A stretch of 64,000 nucleotides of DNA, from the NCBI GenBank assembly GCA_949128115.1, contig OX421965.1:28081681-28145680 (forward strand). The letters are read 5' to 3'. Position numbers and translations under genes: made by a program. Of this stretch, positions 45,938 to 57,589 are shown in pieces (position 1 is the stretch's first letter; every line of letters begins with the position of its first letter). Under the pieces are notes generated by a model. That model had not been told where the DNA came from. It made no database searches and saw nothing but the letters and a program-made list of their open reading frames with translations. The DNA is from Anaspis maculata (Eukaryota; Arthropoda; Insecta; Coleoptera; Scraptiidae).

Positions 45938-46062
45938 AAAACAACTGTCAATCACGAGGAAAAAGTAGACCCGATATTATCTGACTAAAATCCCGAGACG
46001 TAGTCGAGGGATTTTGTCCAAGATAATATCGGGTCTACTTTTCGAGTGATTGGTAGTTGTTT
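45938..46062. mobile_element. 125-bp hairpin element
   Basis: GAAAACAACTGTCAATCAC and AAGTAGACCCGATATTATCT on the left are mirrored on the right, and the centre ATCCCGAGACGTAGTCGAGG is nearly symmetrical. Confidence 0.75.
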
Positions 46063-46979
46063 GAGGAATTTAAAACATTTAACTCGAATAAAACACAAAG
46101 CCCGAGTTAAATTTTGCAGATTATCGCCCAAATAGACTACCAGTATAAATGGTAGTTCCAATGTATCATTGTATAGTAGTACTGTCAATTTCAAAGCATG
46201 CCTTGTTGGAAAAAAAATCAAATTCAAGAGAAGGGTAAAAATGTTTATTTTTTCTTCTTTCTAATAACTGAATATACTTGTGAAGCTCACTACTAAATCA
46301 AGCTAATTCTGCTTGGCTAAATAATAACTATCTTGCCATGAGTTGTAGTTCACAACAGAGTAGTTTCACATGGACGGTAGACTGGTAGAGCTAAAAACTA
46401 AATGTCACTAACAGCTGTTGACAGCGCATGAAAGGAGAGTGCACAGTCGCGGATCAAGGAAGGGGCCTCGTTGCTGGAAACAATACTGAAACGAAGTCTA
46501 ATAGGTTGTAAAATTGTATTTTAGTAAGTGGAAGACCCTTTAAACGCACCAGTACTAAAATTTCAGTCCGAACAAGTATAAATACAGTCGTTTCAATTAC
46601 ATATTATTCGTGGGCCCAAAAATATTTCAATCCGGTGCTATTACCTAGTGTGCATTAATCACCTCCTAGTGTGCATTAATCGATAGCTTAAACCGAGTCA
46701 CGTGGGTCTCATTCGGTTGTTCTGATTGGTTGAATTGGGTATGTGGGCGATAATCAGGAAAATCAGCATAATCAATGTATGTTCGTGTGAATTGTAAACG
46801 TTGAAAAGGCGCCGTTGCGGTCAAATATTTGTACAGATGGGTGCGGGTACCCGGCTGACCTCCCCCTAGCTGCGCAATTGAACCTCTGCACAAAGTCCCC
46901 AGAAAATCCCCCAACCTAACGTTGCTAATCAAGAAGACTACTGTGTTCATTTTCGCTAATCTTGATATTATCTTGATTT
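46063..46979. other. No gene seen; one short direct repeat
   Basis: CCTAGTGTGCATTAATC occurs twice in tandem at about 46645-46682. The frame at 46666-47046 starts in this repeat and has no known domain. Confidence 0.35.
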
Positions 46980-47039
46980 TTATTGGTCGATCGTAAGGAT
47001 CGGATCGCAAAAGTTGGATGTTGGCCAACTTCTTAAAAT

Positions 47040-47180
47040 TCCTCAAATCGTTACGATTGCGTCTTGCGATTAAAATCGGGTTATAAAAGGTATAGAGGAA
47101 ATCGTATCTTTGAACTTCGTTAAAATTGCGATTAAAATTGCGACTAAAATTAAAATCGAGTTATAAATCGCACTTTAATC
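47040..47180 (-). repeat. ATTTATAACTCGAT repeat, copy 2 (inverted)
   Basis: ATTAAAATTGCGATTAAAAT and TTAAAATCGAGTTATAAATC match 45640-45780 in reverse complement. Confidence 0.55.
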
Positions 47181-47849
47181 TCAGCCACCCCGATCCACAT
47201 ACGCTCGCCTTTCGTGAACTGTGCTGCAAATTTTCCACATATTGTCGGGCACCTCACCACGGAACTCTCGGTTTCCTACTCTCAAGACCGAACGATGTCC
47301 AATGTTACGTGCGTTTCGCGCTTCGAGATGCTACGCCGAATATGGTCGAAATTCAATGTTTTAAGCAAAAGCGTCCGTGCTCCGTGCTAATGAAATGGGA
47401 ATTTTGCATAGTCTGCGTTCGAATTCAAATGCGCTCGCCACTCTTTCCGACGTCTGATTACCAAGAAGCTCATTGCCACCGTGGGACAGCCTAGCCCGAC
47501 ATCGAGGGATTCTCAACCGTGTCGCGGTATTATGAGTACACGATTTGCCCGGTCTACATCAAGCTTTCCATCATCAGGGAGCCGCGCGCTCGTAACAGTT
47601 GAATTTTGCGTCGGGATTAATTGCGTTGTACGTTGGGAGACGGCTTTTACCAGGGAGTTTTTAAGCTAAAGCAAGAGCCTTTGGACCGTGTGGGTATCGC
47701 CGAGTAACCGAGGTAAACCTGAGTGCCTCACTTGCCTTCGACAAGATTGTATAATTTCATATCCATGAGGTTGGAACTCTTCACACAGAACGCTGCCTGT
47801 TGGAAGAGGAACCTGCATCAAGCGCTCGTATCTATCTGTGATAACAAGC
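47181..47849. other. GC-rich unidentified stretch beside repeat A copy 2
   Basis: Balanced to GC-rich with short frames on the plus strand. It may be a further part of repeat A that has no readable match in copy 1. No domain recognised. Confidence 0.3.
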
Positions 47850-49800
47850 TCCGCGGCGACGTGTTCTGATCGACTTTCGAGTTGTGTCTTGATCTTCCAC
47901 TGTGATGTGTCCTGATCTGCCTTGGGGCCGTGTCTTGATCTTCCGGTGTGATGTGTCCTGATCTGCTTTGGGTCGTGTCTTGATCTTCTCCAGCTGAGCC
48001 AAACTTCAGTGCTGGATGCTAGTGCTCGCAGAACGGTACTTCGCGGTGGAAAAGGAGCGATCTTGTGGGGTGGGTTAGACGGCCTACGATGAGATTTGCA
48101 ATGTCCTAGAAAGCCACGATCGACACGGGGGTGGACTTCAACTTCTCATAAGGTAGTACCCGCGGTCCAGGGGTTGGAGTTGGGACTTCGACGGAGCTTT
48201 TGGACGACACTTCTGAATACGCGCGCTGTTGAGTTTGGAGAACCGCGAAACAAATAATTGAGAATAAATAGAATTGCGTTTGGTCAAACCAGGGTTCGGA
48301 CCCTTCTGTAGAGTCGTATTTGTTAATAATAATAGGTTTAGGACGACGATCTCCTCCCCTTCGTGACACTAATGATTTGTTTCAGCGTGCAACTGCAATT
48401 ATTTACATTTCCATGTTGGTTGGGTTATTGAGTACAAGAGAATAATTAATCATGACGAATGTTTTAAAGAGGAGTTTCACCTAGAGGGACGTCCAATTTG
48501 GTATCGCGTAACTAATTGATTTGTTGCAGTATTCCTCTGAAGTTAATGAAGATTGTTAAATCGTGGAGTGGTGAATCTATTAGAAGCTGTTCGTATAATT
48601 ACCTGGATATTCGCCGACGCGACAATTCCATTAATTTGTACCTATAATGAATTGTTACGGCTCAATAGTTGGTTAGGGATCTGATATTTATTTTATAGGG
48701 AATAATAGTTGTTTCGAAGCCTTCTCGCGTTAGTTCGTCGGCGAGCACCTCTGTAGGTTTTCAGCAACAATGGTTCACTTCACACAAACCAGAACGGGGC
48801 TCAATCAAAGGGTCTGCACACGAGAGTTTGTACCTTGACTTGAGTAATAATTGTTCGCGTACACCATTGGTTCCAAAGTTTTTGGAAGGGTGAAATTGGG
48901 TTTTACATTTCTGGCTATAGGCACTCGCGGTCGCGATATCCTTCTAAGCGTCAAGGGCAATTTAAGGTGAAAATAGGTCCACTTCTCCACAAAGGCACCG
49001 GCCATATCCAATCCCTTCCAAAACGGGCAAAATACTACCATAGCCTAAAAAGAGCCTTGCAAAAAGAATGGTCCAAAAAATTAGAGACGCAGCCTTTGAA
49101 AAGAGATTCATAATAGGAGGAGCCCCGCACACACCGGCCCACGAACTTAGATTGTAGGGAACAGGGGAAACAACAGAAAAGAGAGGGGGGAGTTCCCATC
49201 GCTCGCAAAAGTCACTCATCCCCTTTTTCGGTGTCTAGACGCTGGGCCTAACCTTAACATAACCTATAACACTAACTTAAATGTTGAATCTGATGGATCC
49301 ACGATAAGAACTTCGAACCACGCACCTCAAAAAAAATTTAAATGTTGGTCAAGATGTAGAATCAGGTGTTCATCGGAGTATTGATGTGTGACGGCTTTGA
49401 AATAATTATTAGGGGAAACTCATCTGGTAGGGAACATTTAGAAACTCAGCTATCCTAGCAACCAGCGTTGAGGTAGGGTCAGGTATAGGAACGAGCCTTT
49501 ATTCGAACACTTTCACATGTAAATAGAAGTCAGTATAATGGTTTCATGTTACAACTAATTTCTGTGTCTTACTGCGTTCAAACTAGAGGTTAATTCGATC
49601 TCAACACGCCCAGGAGCTCTATCCTCGAACCACAAGAAGGGTTCACAACAGGATGGTGCCCTGATACTAGACAATCACCGGCCAAAGCTGTCCCAAGAGC
49701 GGGAAAAGTGATTTAATTCAAAGAAGTTGAATTAAATTGGAGTATGTTGGGTTGCCTAACCAGCCAGGCGCATAAGCTCAAGAGTTAGGGGTGTTTCAGT
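47850..49800 (-). repeat. Interspersed repeat A, copy 2 (inverted)
   Basis: Reverse-complement relative of 1-1780 with the same block order over its whole length. The GGGTTCGGACCCTT stretch (near 48294), the AACAATTCATTATAGG stretch (near 48645), the AAACTTTGGAACC and AAATTGGG block (48870-48900) and the ATTTAATTCAAAGAAGTTGA block (49713) each have partners in copy 1. The minus frames at 48805-49041 and 48962-49219 correspond to one frame in copy 1 but are shifted relative to each other. Confidence 0.6.
47884..47990 (+). repeat. 45-46-bp tandem repeat, about 2.3 units
   Basis: GTGTCTTGATCTTCC starts at 47884, 47930 and (as GTGTCTTGATCTTCT) 47975. Between them lies TGTGATGTGTCCTGATCTGC. Confidence 0.85.
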
Positions 49801-51922
49801 ACCTATCTGGTATTATACTGTACCTGCTGTATTCACTTCAGGAAGAGAATTCATTACACTCACACAATTATTCTTGAAAAATTTTACCTACTTCTCAATT
49901 ATTGCCTTTAAAACAGTTTACTAGTACCTTTTCAGAGAACATAAAGTATTTATTAAACAAAAACTTTTCCAGCATTTTGCCGATTTCAAATAGATGAAAA
50001 TTAGAAACCAGTCACCGGACGACGTCCCTCAGCCGCACCCGCAAGGTGGTCGAGGCGTTCAAAACTTGGTCTACCTACAAATTTATGAGTTTCAGAAAAG
50101 TCAGACAGTATTGGCATGTTTCAATTACAATCTGAACTGCGCTATGTGTTTAGAAAAAAGTATGTGAAAATGTATGTGGGAAAACACTGATGTGCATGGA
50201 TACTATTGGGCTATCAGCCAAAAGCTGTTAGGCGCAGAAGAGTTTTCGTAGATCACTTATTGTGGTGATAAATCTTTCAATAGCTCAAATCTGGCAAGTA
50301 GGTAGGTGAGTTATTTGATGCATCTGACAGCTTGCGGTGAATGTCATTGAAGTTGACATTATTGACAGTTGATATATGAGAGTTGAATCGATGAATATGT
50401 ACTGACAGTGACAGTACCAATTTCGTTTGTGTGAAGGAATAAACCCGATTTCATCGCAACAATTATTGACTAATACTAATATTTTCATTTTCTATGAAGC
50501 GATTTTATGGAATCCTAGGTGACATCTGATGATAATCTCATATCGCATAGGAAGGACCCATCTTCCAGAATCGCCACAAAGTCTGTTAGAAAATCAGGGC
50601 ATAAAGTCATGCTTACCTTATACACTTTACGTAATCTTCAAAATAATCGTGCATTTATTTGTGTTCCTACGTCATCACTTAAGGTCACATTGCTCTGCTC
50701 GGTGTGTGCGGAGGCAAAAACTGATATTAATGAATCAATTTTTGGCATTCCAACAATTTGCCCACTTTTTGCGGCAAACCAGGTTTTTTTTTAGCGGGAA
50801 ACGAGGACTTTCCCAGCCCACGTATAAAGTTCAAATTCCTCCAAGAGAGAGAGAACCAACATATACTCACCACAACATGTTTACCTTTATAATAATTGAA
50901 TGGATCAACAAGTAGGTCTAATTTGGCAAACGACGCATGTGCAAGGAAGATAAACTATGAATGAATTGCACAGCAGAATCAATGGATAGTATAGTAAATT
51001 TACATTTAAACTATTTGACGGTTCGAGGAAAAGCCTCCGGTTGCCTATGCTCCAGGATCAGAATCGCGGCCACATAAATTATTGGAGGCGCGTTACGTAA
51101 CGCAAACTGTACACATTATGGCTTGAAATTCTTTTCTGTTTTATTGAAATAATAATTTCGATTCGTCCAACAGGACGAAACTTTCTCAACTTTCAAAACT
51201 TGAATTATTTACTGCAGTTAGGTGGGTAGGTAGGTAGGTAGGTATCGTCTAGGTAGATTTAATGTGTCAATTTTATAAAGGAACTTTGAATGAAATTATC
51301 CCATGTTCATTCACTTTATATTTACAACAGTACACTTACATTATTATGAATTCAGAGGTTACAAGAGTATAATGTGTATTATTGCTTGTTTATTTTCTAC
51401 GAGATATACAGATAATCTCTGTACACATTCTGGGTGATGCTTAATAGTATCGTCGTAATAATAATAAAAAATTGAGAGCGGAATATACGCTTCGACAGAT
51501 TAGGTCAATATTTTGTTTTTGATAAATTTCGATAAAAAAAACTGTATGTATATGTATGTGTGTACGCGCTTTGGGGACTTTTTCTTTGCGAGTGGAAAGG
51601 GTTATCAGAGTTCACATCAAAAATTTGCGTGGCGACAAGAGTGCGTCAAAAATTCATCAAAACGACGAGTGTTGAGTAATTTTTATTATCGAGGTAAAGC
51701 CAGTATTTTTGGAAATGCCACGAATTGCCAAAAAAAAGCCACGCGTGAGCAATGAACGTCGAATCTGTTGAATCAAGTTTGGTTGCTTTCTTCAAATGCT
51801 TTAATCCGACAGATCAGGTCATGGGTAGGTATTCGATAGAGGTGTTTTTTTTTTGTAGTAATGTCACTGTTTCAATGGCTTCTGGCAGGCAAAATACGCA
51901 ACCTATCAACAGGAGCATGGCA
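49801..51922. other. Mostly unique DNA with a (TAGG)n tract
   Basis: A GGTAGGTAGGTA tract lies at about 51225-51243. The overlapping plus frames at 50519-50915 share one stretch in two frames and carry no known domain. Confidence 0.35.
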
Positions 51923-51930
51923 GCAACTTG

Positions 51931-52670
51931 CAGGGCCGGCAACTTTGGATTTAAACGTGTGGTGCTGACTGTTGAATATTCCAGCAAAAGGACTGGGGGG
52001 AGGGGGGTATAGCGTCGCTGGCGATTTTTTTCTAAGTCTACACTTAAAAAAAAACAATTTTATTCAGGTACACGTCATATTTAAACCCGTATTCAAATAA
52101 AATAAACTATACTATACGGTATACGGTGTCGGTCTATTTCCGTAACAAGGCCTAACACCGACGCCGGTGAATGCTTTCCTACACTATACCGAAAATTTTT
52201 CCAACTCCTGTGTGTTTCAACACAGGGTAGAGATTTTCAACGACCACCAACATTGCATGGGGCCGGCACCATCGTTCGTATTTTACATGCTATGCGACAC
52301 ACGTGCTTGCATTTAGCAAGCATTCCAACTAAATCAAAGAGTTTGTTTTCGAGACAATAATCCGAGCGCCCACAGTGGGACTCGAACCCACGACCTCTGG
52401 CCTGGTGTGGTAGTCGAACGCGCTGACCACCAGACCACAAGCTCCTTAGGTAATAATACATAAAAAAAACTTCCAAAATTGAACAAAAACTGTCGAAATT
52501 GGTAAAATGAAAATCCAGCAAGATTAATTCTCAAAATTACTAAAGGTTTAAGGTAATGGGATGAAAATTAATTTCAATCCTTGCATTTTTAACATGTGGT
52601 GCTCAGCACCACCTCTTTGGATTGCGTGTGGTGCTCGAGCACGTCAGCACCACTGTTGTTGCCGGCCCTG
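51931..52670. mobile_element. 740-bp hAT-type element with 8-bp TSD, carrying a SINE-like insert
   Basis: Perfect 13-bp TIRs CAGGGCCGGCAAC, flanked by the identical 8-mer GCAACTTG at 51923-51930 and 52671-52678. GTGTGGTGCTGAC on the left and GTCAGCACCAC on the right extend the imperfect inverted ends. There is no transposase. A tRNA-like sequence with downstream body (52140-52446) sits inside on the minus strand, so the SINE probably landed in the hAT element, or the family carries it. Confidence 0.9.
52140..52446 (-). mobile_element. tRNA-derived SINE-like element
   Basis: Reading the minus strand from 52445: GGAGCTTGTGGTCTGGTGG with a box A-like word TGGTCTGGTGG at 52427-52437, then box B GGTTCGAGTCC inside a perfect 5-bp stem GTGGG/CCCAC at about 52377-52393. 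Spacing between boxes is about 38 bases, normal for tRNA promoters. The 5' acceptor strand (GGAGCTT) does not pair with the 3' side (TGTGGGC), so this is not a functional tRNA gene. The downstream part with GCGTCGGTGTTAGGCC also occurs at 17195-17312. A SINE head plus body is the likeliest reading. Transcription by RNA polymerase III from these boxes is possible. Confidence 0.65.
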
Positions 52671-52678
52671 GCAACTTG

Positions 52679-53159
52679 TATTTCATAGTTTCAAGTTTTG
52701 TTTGATACTATAATTATAGTAAACAGTCATCCACTTAATGTGCACATTGCCATACAACAAGAAGTTGTGCTTGATCATAGCACCAGAAAACTGTGCTGGA
52801 AAGCCGTTTTTGTTCTTCTTTGGGGACTTTGTAAAAGACCGAGCATTCAGAGACGTAACCAGGGGCATCTGTTATCACAAGGAAATAATAAGAAATGTTT
52901 GCACTAGAGTCAGGGTGGGTCCCGAAATTTTTATGGCACCCGACGAGAACTTTATTTTTAATTAAAGAATTTCTTGGAAAAAGGTGGCCATCTTCTCCTC
53001 ATGGCCACTAGGCACTAAGGCTAATAGCAGATCTGCTTTGCGAAAATCCAAATTTCAAGCTTCGGTTTGTTATTAATTCCAATTAAATTATCCTATTAAT
53101 AAATGAGAAATTTGAGTTTTCAAATAAAGAAACAGAAGTTTTGCAACTTTCAGACCCTG
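52679..53159. other. No gene seen
   Basis: Short frames only; no repeat copy recognised. Confidence 0.3.
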
Positions 53160-53410
53160 CGTTGCTCCATTCACTCAAAGTGGACAACCATGGTTGTGGT
53201 GTCAAACAAAACTTGAATCTGTAATAGCCCAGGCATATTAGGTTTTAACCCGCAACAAATTCCCACAAACCTGAAATTTGGTATACGGGCCTTGTAAGAC
53301 CTAAGGAATAACATATCAAAATACTCGGTGGCACACCCTTGTGCGTCATTAGTCGTGGGGGAGGGGGCTAAATATTGCCATTTTAAATGCGTAAATGACA
53401 CCCTGTAGCT
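53160..53410 (-). repeat. Dispersed repeat H, copy 1
   Basis: AACATATCAAAATACTCGGT, followed by a CACCCTTGTGCGTC block, matches in reverse complement 54965-55030. It ends near 53405 with GACACCCTGTAG, a CAGGGTGTC-type terminus. Confidence 0.55.
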
Positions 53411-54589
53411 TATATAAATGAAAAAAAATCATATTTAGATGCCTCAAGGCTTCACAATATTTGCTTGACGTTTGAATTGTTGATAAGTAGTTTGGGTTGC
53501 CTGGAAAAAAAAAAGAAGATCGGCAAATTTTATTTTGTTTTTCTCTCAAAAACCTCGAATTGATATCGGCAAGTGTGGTATCGTTTCCAACTAAATCTTG
53601 GCCTCTGATATCAAATATGGTATTTAAAATTGAATTGAAACACGATTAAACAAGTTTTACTGAAAAAATGCGATTTTTGCCATCTGAAATTGTCGTTTTG
53701 TAATTTCGGTTTCCGTATGGTTAGAATCATCTCAATTGAGTATTTCCAACAGAATTCATTGTTCTTAACCATTTTATACCTGAACACGATAAAAACAATG
53801 TGCCTGTATTCATTAGAAGATCAGAAATTTGATCTGTTGTGAAAGTGATTATATGCCTAATTTTCTCCCGAAAATGCATACAATTTTTGCAGTTCTTTTT
53901 TTTTACGGATGAATGATGGAGCGGTTCCACTGTTTTTGTGTGTAATACTAAGCGAAGTTCTTCCTCTATCAGAAAATACCAAAAGCTATTGTATCTATCG
54001 GGCAATAGAAACATAAAATTATCTTTTCGGTAGCCGTTACTCCATTTTCAGAAAAAAAGTAGGTGTAAAACTTGTTTAATAAAAAATTGATGCTCTGACT
54101 TTGTAATATAAATAGGCGTAAGCAATTGATGCTGTTTCTGTCCAAGATAAACATAAATATAGGATTTGTCGGTAATTTTTATTTTTGACAGCTTCAGACA
54201 ATGATGCCCCTAAATGAAGAAACCACAATTTTTTTGTAAAGAATTCATTATTTTCGGGATGAGCACTGTGAATATCAACTGTTCACTCATCAGTCTCATC
54301 ACTTGAGTCTGTTTCGAAGTTGGGAAGAAGAACCTATTAACAATGCTCAGCTTTATTGGCCATCACAAAATATTCTTACATGTTTCTCATTCAAAGATCC
54401 AGGAGAAAAATTCCACCTTGTGCGTGCTATTCACGCCACTATCAAGCAAAAATGTTTCATGGCTACCGGAGTCCACTTTATAGGCAACAATATACCGTGT
54501 TTCCTTTGAGACCCACCTTATATTGTTAAAATGATTGGTTTGTCCACAGGAACAGTTTTAGAGAAAAGTGTCAGGGTGAATTTTTTGAC
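53411..54589. other. No gene seen
   Basis: AT-rich; short frames on both strands without known domains. Confidence 0.3.
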
Positions 54590-54690
54590 TAGATACCCAA
54601 AGCCCCAAAATCGTAGGAGGCACAGAGGTGTAAGGTCCAAATATTTTGATATGTTCTTGTTTAGGGATCATACCAGTTATATATATCAAT
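54590..54690 (+). repeat. Dispersed repeat H, copy 2
   Basis: GTGTAAGGTCCAAATATTTT followed by GATATGTTC matches the core of the other two copies. Confidence 0.5.
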
Positions 54691-54959
54691 ATTCAACTTT
54701 GTGCGACATTGCTTGAGGCTTCAAATTCTCACATGGTTTTTCCTGAAATATCCGGGCGACAAATTAACACTCAGCTGCCTTTCCCGCAGAACTAACCAAT
54801 CGGAAAAGTTACAGAGGCTCTCTCACACACTTGAGCACTAACAACAAATCTCTTTTGTTCATTTGAAACATATCATATATCGATCGGATACTCCGTTCAC
54901 TTGCAGGAACAGCTTGGAGATAGGTATCTCTCTAATTCTTAGAACTTGACCTTTGAGGA

Positions 54960-55060
54960 TGAAAATCAAAGGACGCACGAGGGTGTAAGTCCGAGTATTT
55001 TGATATGTTGTTCCGTAGGTCCAATAGAACATATATACCAAAATAAAGTAAGAAATTCTT
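54960..55060 (+). repeat. Dispersed repeat H, copy 3
   Basis: GACGCACGAGGGTGTAAGTC followed by CGAGTATTTTGATATGTT and CGTAGGTCC. The best-preserved partner of copy 1. Confidence 0.55.
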
Positions 55061-55100
55061 CTGATAAGTAAGAACTTGAGAAGTTCTTACTTACCAGAAG
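55058..55100. repeat. 43-bp perfect-looking hairpin
   Basis: CTTCTGATAAGTAAGAACTT and AGTTCTTACTTACCAGAAG flank a 4-base loop, with one arm change seen. Directly after repeat H copy 3. Confidence 0.7.
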
Positions 55101-56058
55101 TAAGTAAGAAAAGTAAGAATGTTACTGATCCTGAGAATTTTGATCAGTCTGACAACCTTGTATCAAGAGCCTTTATCGACTTGAGAGCTTGAAAATCGCA
55201 TTAAAAAATATCAAAATGGGGGCAAATGCCAAATACCTACCAAATTTTCTATCGCCAGACTCTGCTGAACTGGCTGGAGTATTTCAAATTTGGAAGAATT
55301 ATCTAGCGGTTAGAATTTCTTGTGCTTTTGTGCTTTGAGCATCATCTAGACAGGCGCGTTTTTTATGTGATGTCATTGTGGAACGAAGAAAATATTCTAA
55401 TCAAAATTTCTGGTAAGATATTGTCGATGAGCTTTTGTCCAACCTTTAGCTCTAATCTTGCTTCAACCTTACTCAGTAACAGGCCCGTGTTGATGAAATA
55501 AACTTGACTTCTTTAATAGCATGGTGACATTTAGATGCCATTTTTGAACTACTTCAGCTACACTAGCGCCAGCTAGAAAACTGTCAGTGTTCGCGCGATT
55601 TTCTGGACTTGTGTTGATAATTTGAACCTAATCTTGACGAATACTTGAAAGGGTGGAACCCAGAGTCTTGATTATTTTCAGAATCGTGACTTAACTCGGA
55701 ATATAACTTTTGGTCGCAGTAAGAGTGTTATGATAAGACCATAAGAGTTTTGAGAATTGCTGAATGATGTGAGATCATCAACAACATGATAATTTTGGTA
55801 TGCTCAGACCTACAAAACTTTAGGGTGCTAAGAAACGTGCTTTTAGGGATATTTTATCCCGTTGTTCAAAAACAACATAACTCCGATTTTTACGCTCCCT
55901 GTCGGCCATATGGTGAACGATGCAAGCGTCCCCATTGTATGTTGTTATACTCTATGTGTAATTTTGTACCATTGCGAAGCAACATTCCTCACCTTGATCT
56001 TTTCTTCATTTTAAAAAAGGAATGTAACTGCTACGAAGGAGTCCTTTCTTACTTACTC
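55101..56058. other. No gene seen
   Basis: A plus frame at 55786-56181 of 131 codons runs into the TIR of the following transposon. It has cysteines but no domain I recognise. Confidence 0.3.
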
Positions 56059-56060
56059 TA

Positions 56061-57428
56061 CTGGTCACAATTTAAAGTGGGTCACCCAAAAAATGGTTCG
56101 GTTTTTACCTCGGTTTTTACTCGCTGCCAACCTCTTGAAAATCATCGGATTTTGAAAAAACTCACACCAAATTCAAGATAAATCCTTCTACTCTCACCAT
56201 CTGCAAGTGATTGTTGGTTCGTGCTAGCGATATGTTCAATACAGGGTGATAAAGAATGCCTTGTAATTTTGTACTTTTTTTTGCAATGGTACAGGAACTT
56301 TTGTGGCCACCCTGTAATTTTGGATTTTGCTGTATTTGGTAACCAATATGAAGAACTCATTGTTTTTTAGCTTGATGCTCCAGGTTGCATAGTTACAGAA
56401 ATACGATTTTTTTTTCATGAAGTGATTTTTCGCGCTACACTGCTTCTAATTCTCACAGGTGACTTCAAATATTCAATCAAGTGGGTATTCAAGTTGAGTT
56501 GATTAATTTGACAGTTAATAATGTTGCTATAAACAGTTTTTCTCTGAGTTTAGCAAAAATGACTTTGAAAACTGTAGAGAGAGAAAACTTTATTTAAACA
56601 TAAAGTGGGCTGCCCGTTTACTCCGGGTTGCAAAAGTATAACAATAACTAATAATAAATATAGCATGGAAATATTAGGAATGAATCTTTCGTGAATAATT
56701 AAATCAACTCAATGATATGGCTGAACTTATCGCCCGATATCAATCCAATTGAGCACATATGAGATGCTCTCCAAAGATCACTGTCAGCACTACCAGTATA
56801 ACTCACTACAAGACAAGAACTTACCGGATGCTCTAACCGCGAAGTGGGGAGAAATCCCTGTGGCAACTATCAATAACCTGTTCAAAGGTATGTTTAGATC
56901 CTACCAAAAAGTAGTGCGGTCCAGACGAGGTCCAGCTTTGTATTGAAATATTTCGCCCTGTTCATTTTCATTGCTCATAATTTAAATATAATAAAAAAAT
57001 GTTCGTATAAATCAACGTGATAAAGTAACTAAATAAGAAGAAAAAACATATTTTTGTTACTAAGCAACGTAGAGCATCAAACTAAAAAAATATGAGTTCC
57101 TCATACTATTGACTACACCATACAAAAATTCTCAAAATTATAGGGTGGCCACAAAAGTTCCTGCATCATTTCAAATATACAAGTCAACGTAATGACGTAA
57201 TAATCTCTGCAAAGTCAAAAGTACAAGTACAAAATTGAAAGGTATCCTTCACCACCCTGTATTAAGCCCATCGCTGTCACAAGCTAACAAGCATTCGCAG
57301 ATAGTGATAGTAGGAAGATTTATCTTGGAATTGGTGTAAGTTATTTCAAAATCTGATGATTCTCAAGTGATTGACAGAGAATCAAAACCAAGCAATTTTT
57401 TGGGTGGCCCACTTCAAATTGTGACCAG
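56061..57428 (+). mobile_element. 1.37-kb Tc1-like transposon with ~350-bp TIRs, TA flanks
   Basis: TA at 56059-56060 and 57429-57430. Both ends read inward CTGGTCACAATTTAAAGTGG (one or two changes), then the CACCCAAAAAAT block. The arms stay complementary to about 56395 and 57055, and include internal TACAGGGTGAT and GGCCACCCTG words and GATGCTCCAGGTTGC paired with GCAACGTAGAGCATC. The interior encodes a broken Tc1-type transposase end on the plus strand. TA target, length and transposase place it in Tc1/mariner. Confidence 0.9.
56718..56946 (+). pseudogene. Tc1-like transposase, C-terminal remnant
   Basis: From 56718 the plus strand gives WLNLSPDINPIEHI, stop, DALQRSLSALPV, stop, LTTRQEL. 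After a frameshift near 56823 it continues LPDALTAKWGEIPVATINNL and ends RSRRGPALY at TGA 56944-56946. This follows the standard Tc1 pattern: SPDxNPIEHxWD holding the third catalytic acid (the E of PIE), then a QEL..AL...W..IP...I..L end. The third catalytic glutamate is kept, the tryptophan codon after HI has become TGA, and a TAA and a frameshift follow. The N-terminal DNA-binding part and the first two catalytic aspartates are missing from the ~660-base interior, so it is inactive. Confidence 0.85.
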
Positions 57429-57589
57429 TATATATTTATAATGATGCCAGCAATCAAGCCAAATTTTTAATCAGGTCATAATTACAATGCAGCATGATCA
57501 ATTGACCACATCGCCTCTTTGAGATTACTTTTTTTTTATGTAGACAAAATTCAATGTTCGCAATAATCATTGTACCTAGTGAGAATTTC

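Noticed and set aside
52362..52446. Functional tRNA gene
   Set aside because: Box A- and B-like words and a T-stem are present, but the acceptor strands do not pair, so a SINE head is the better call.
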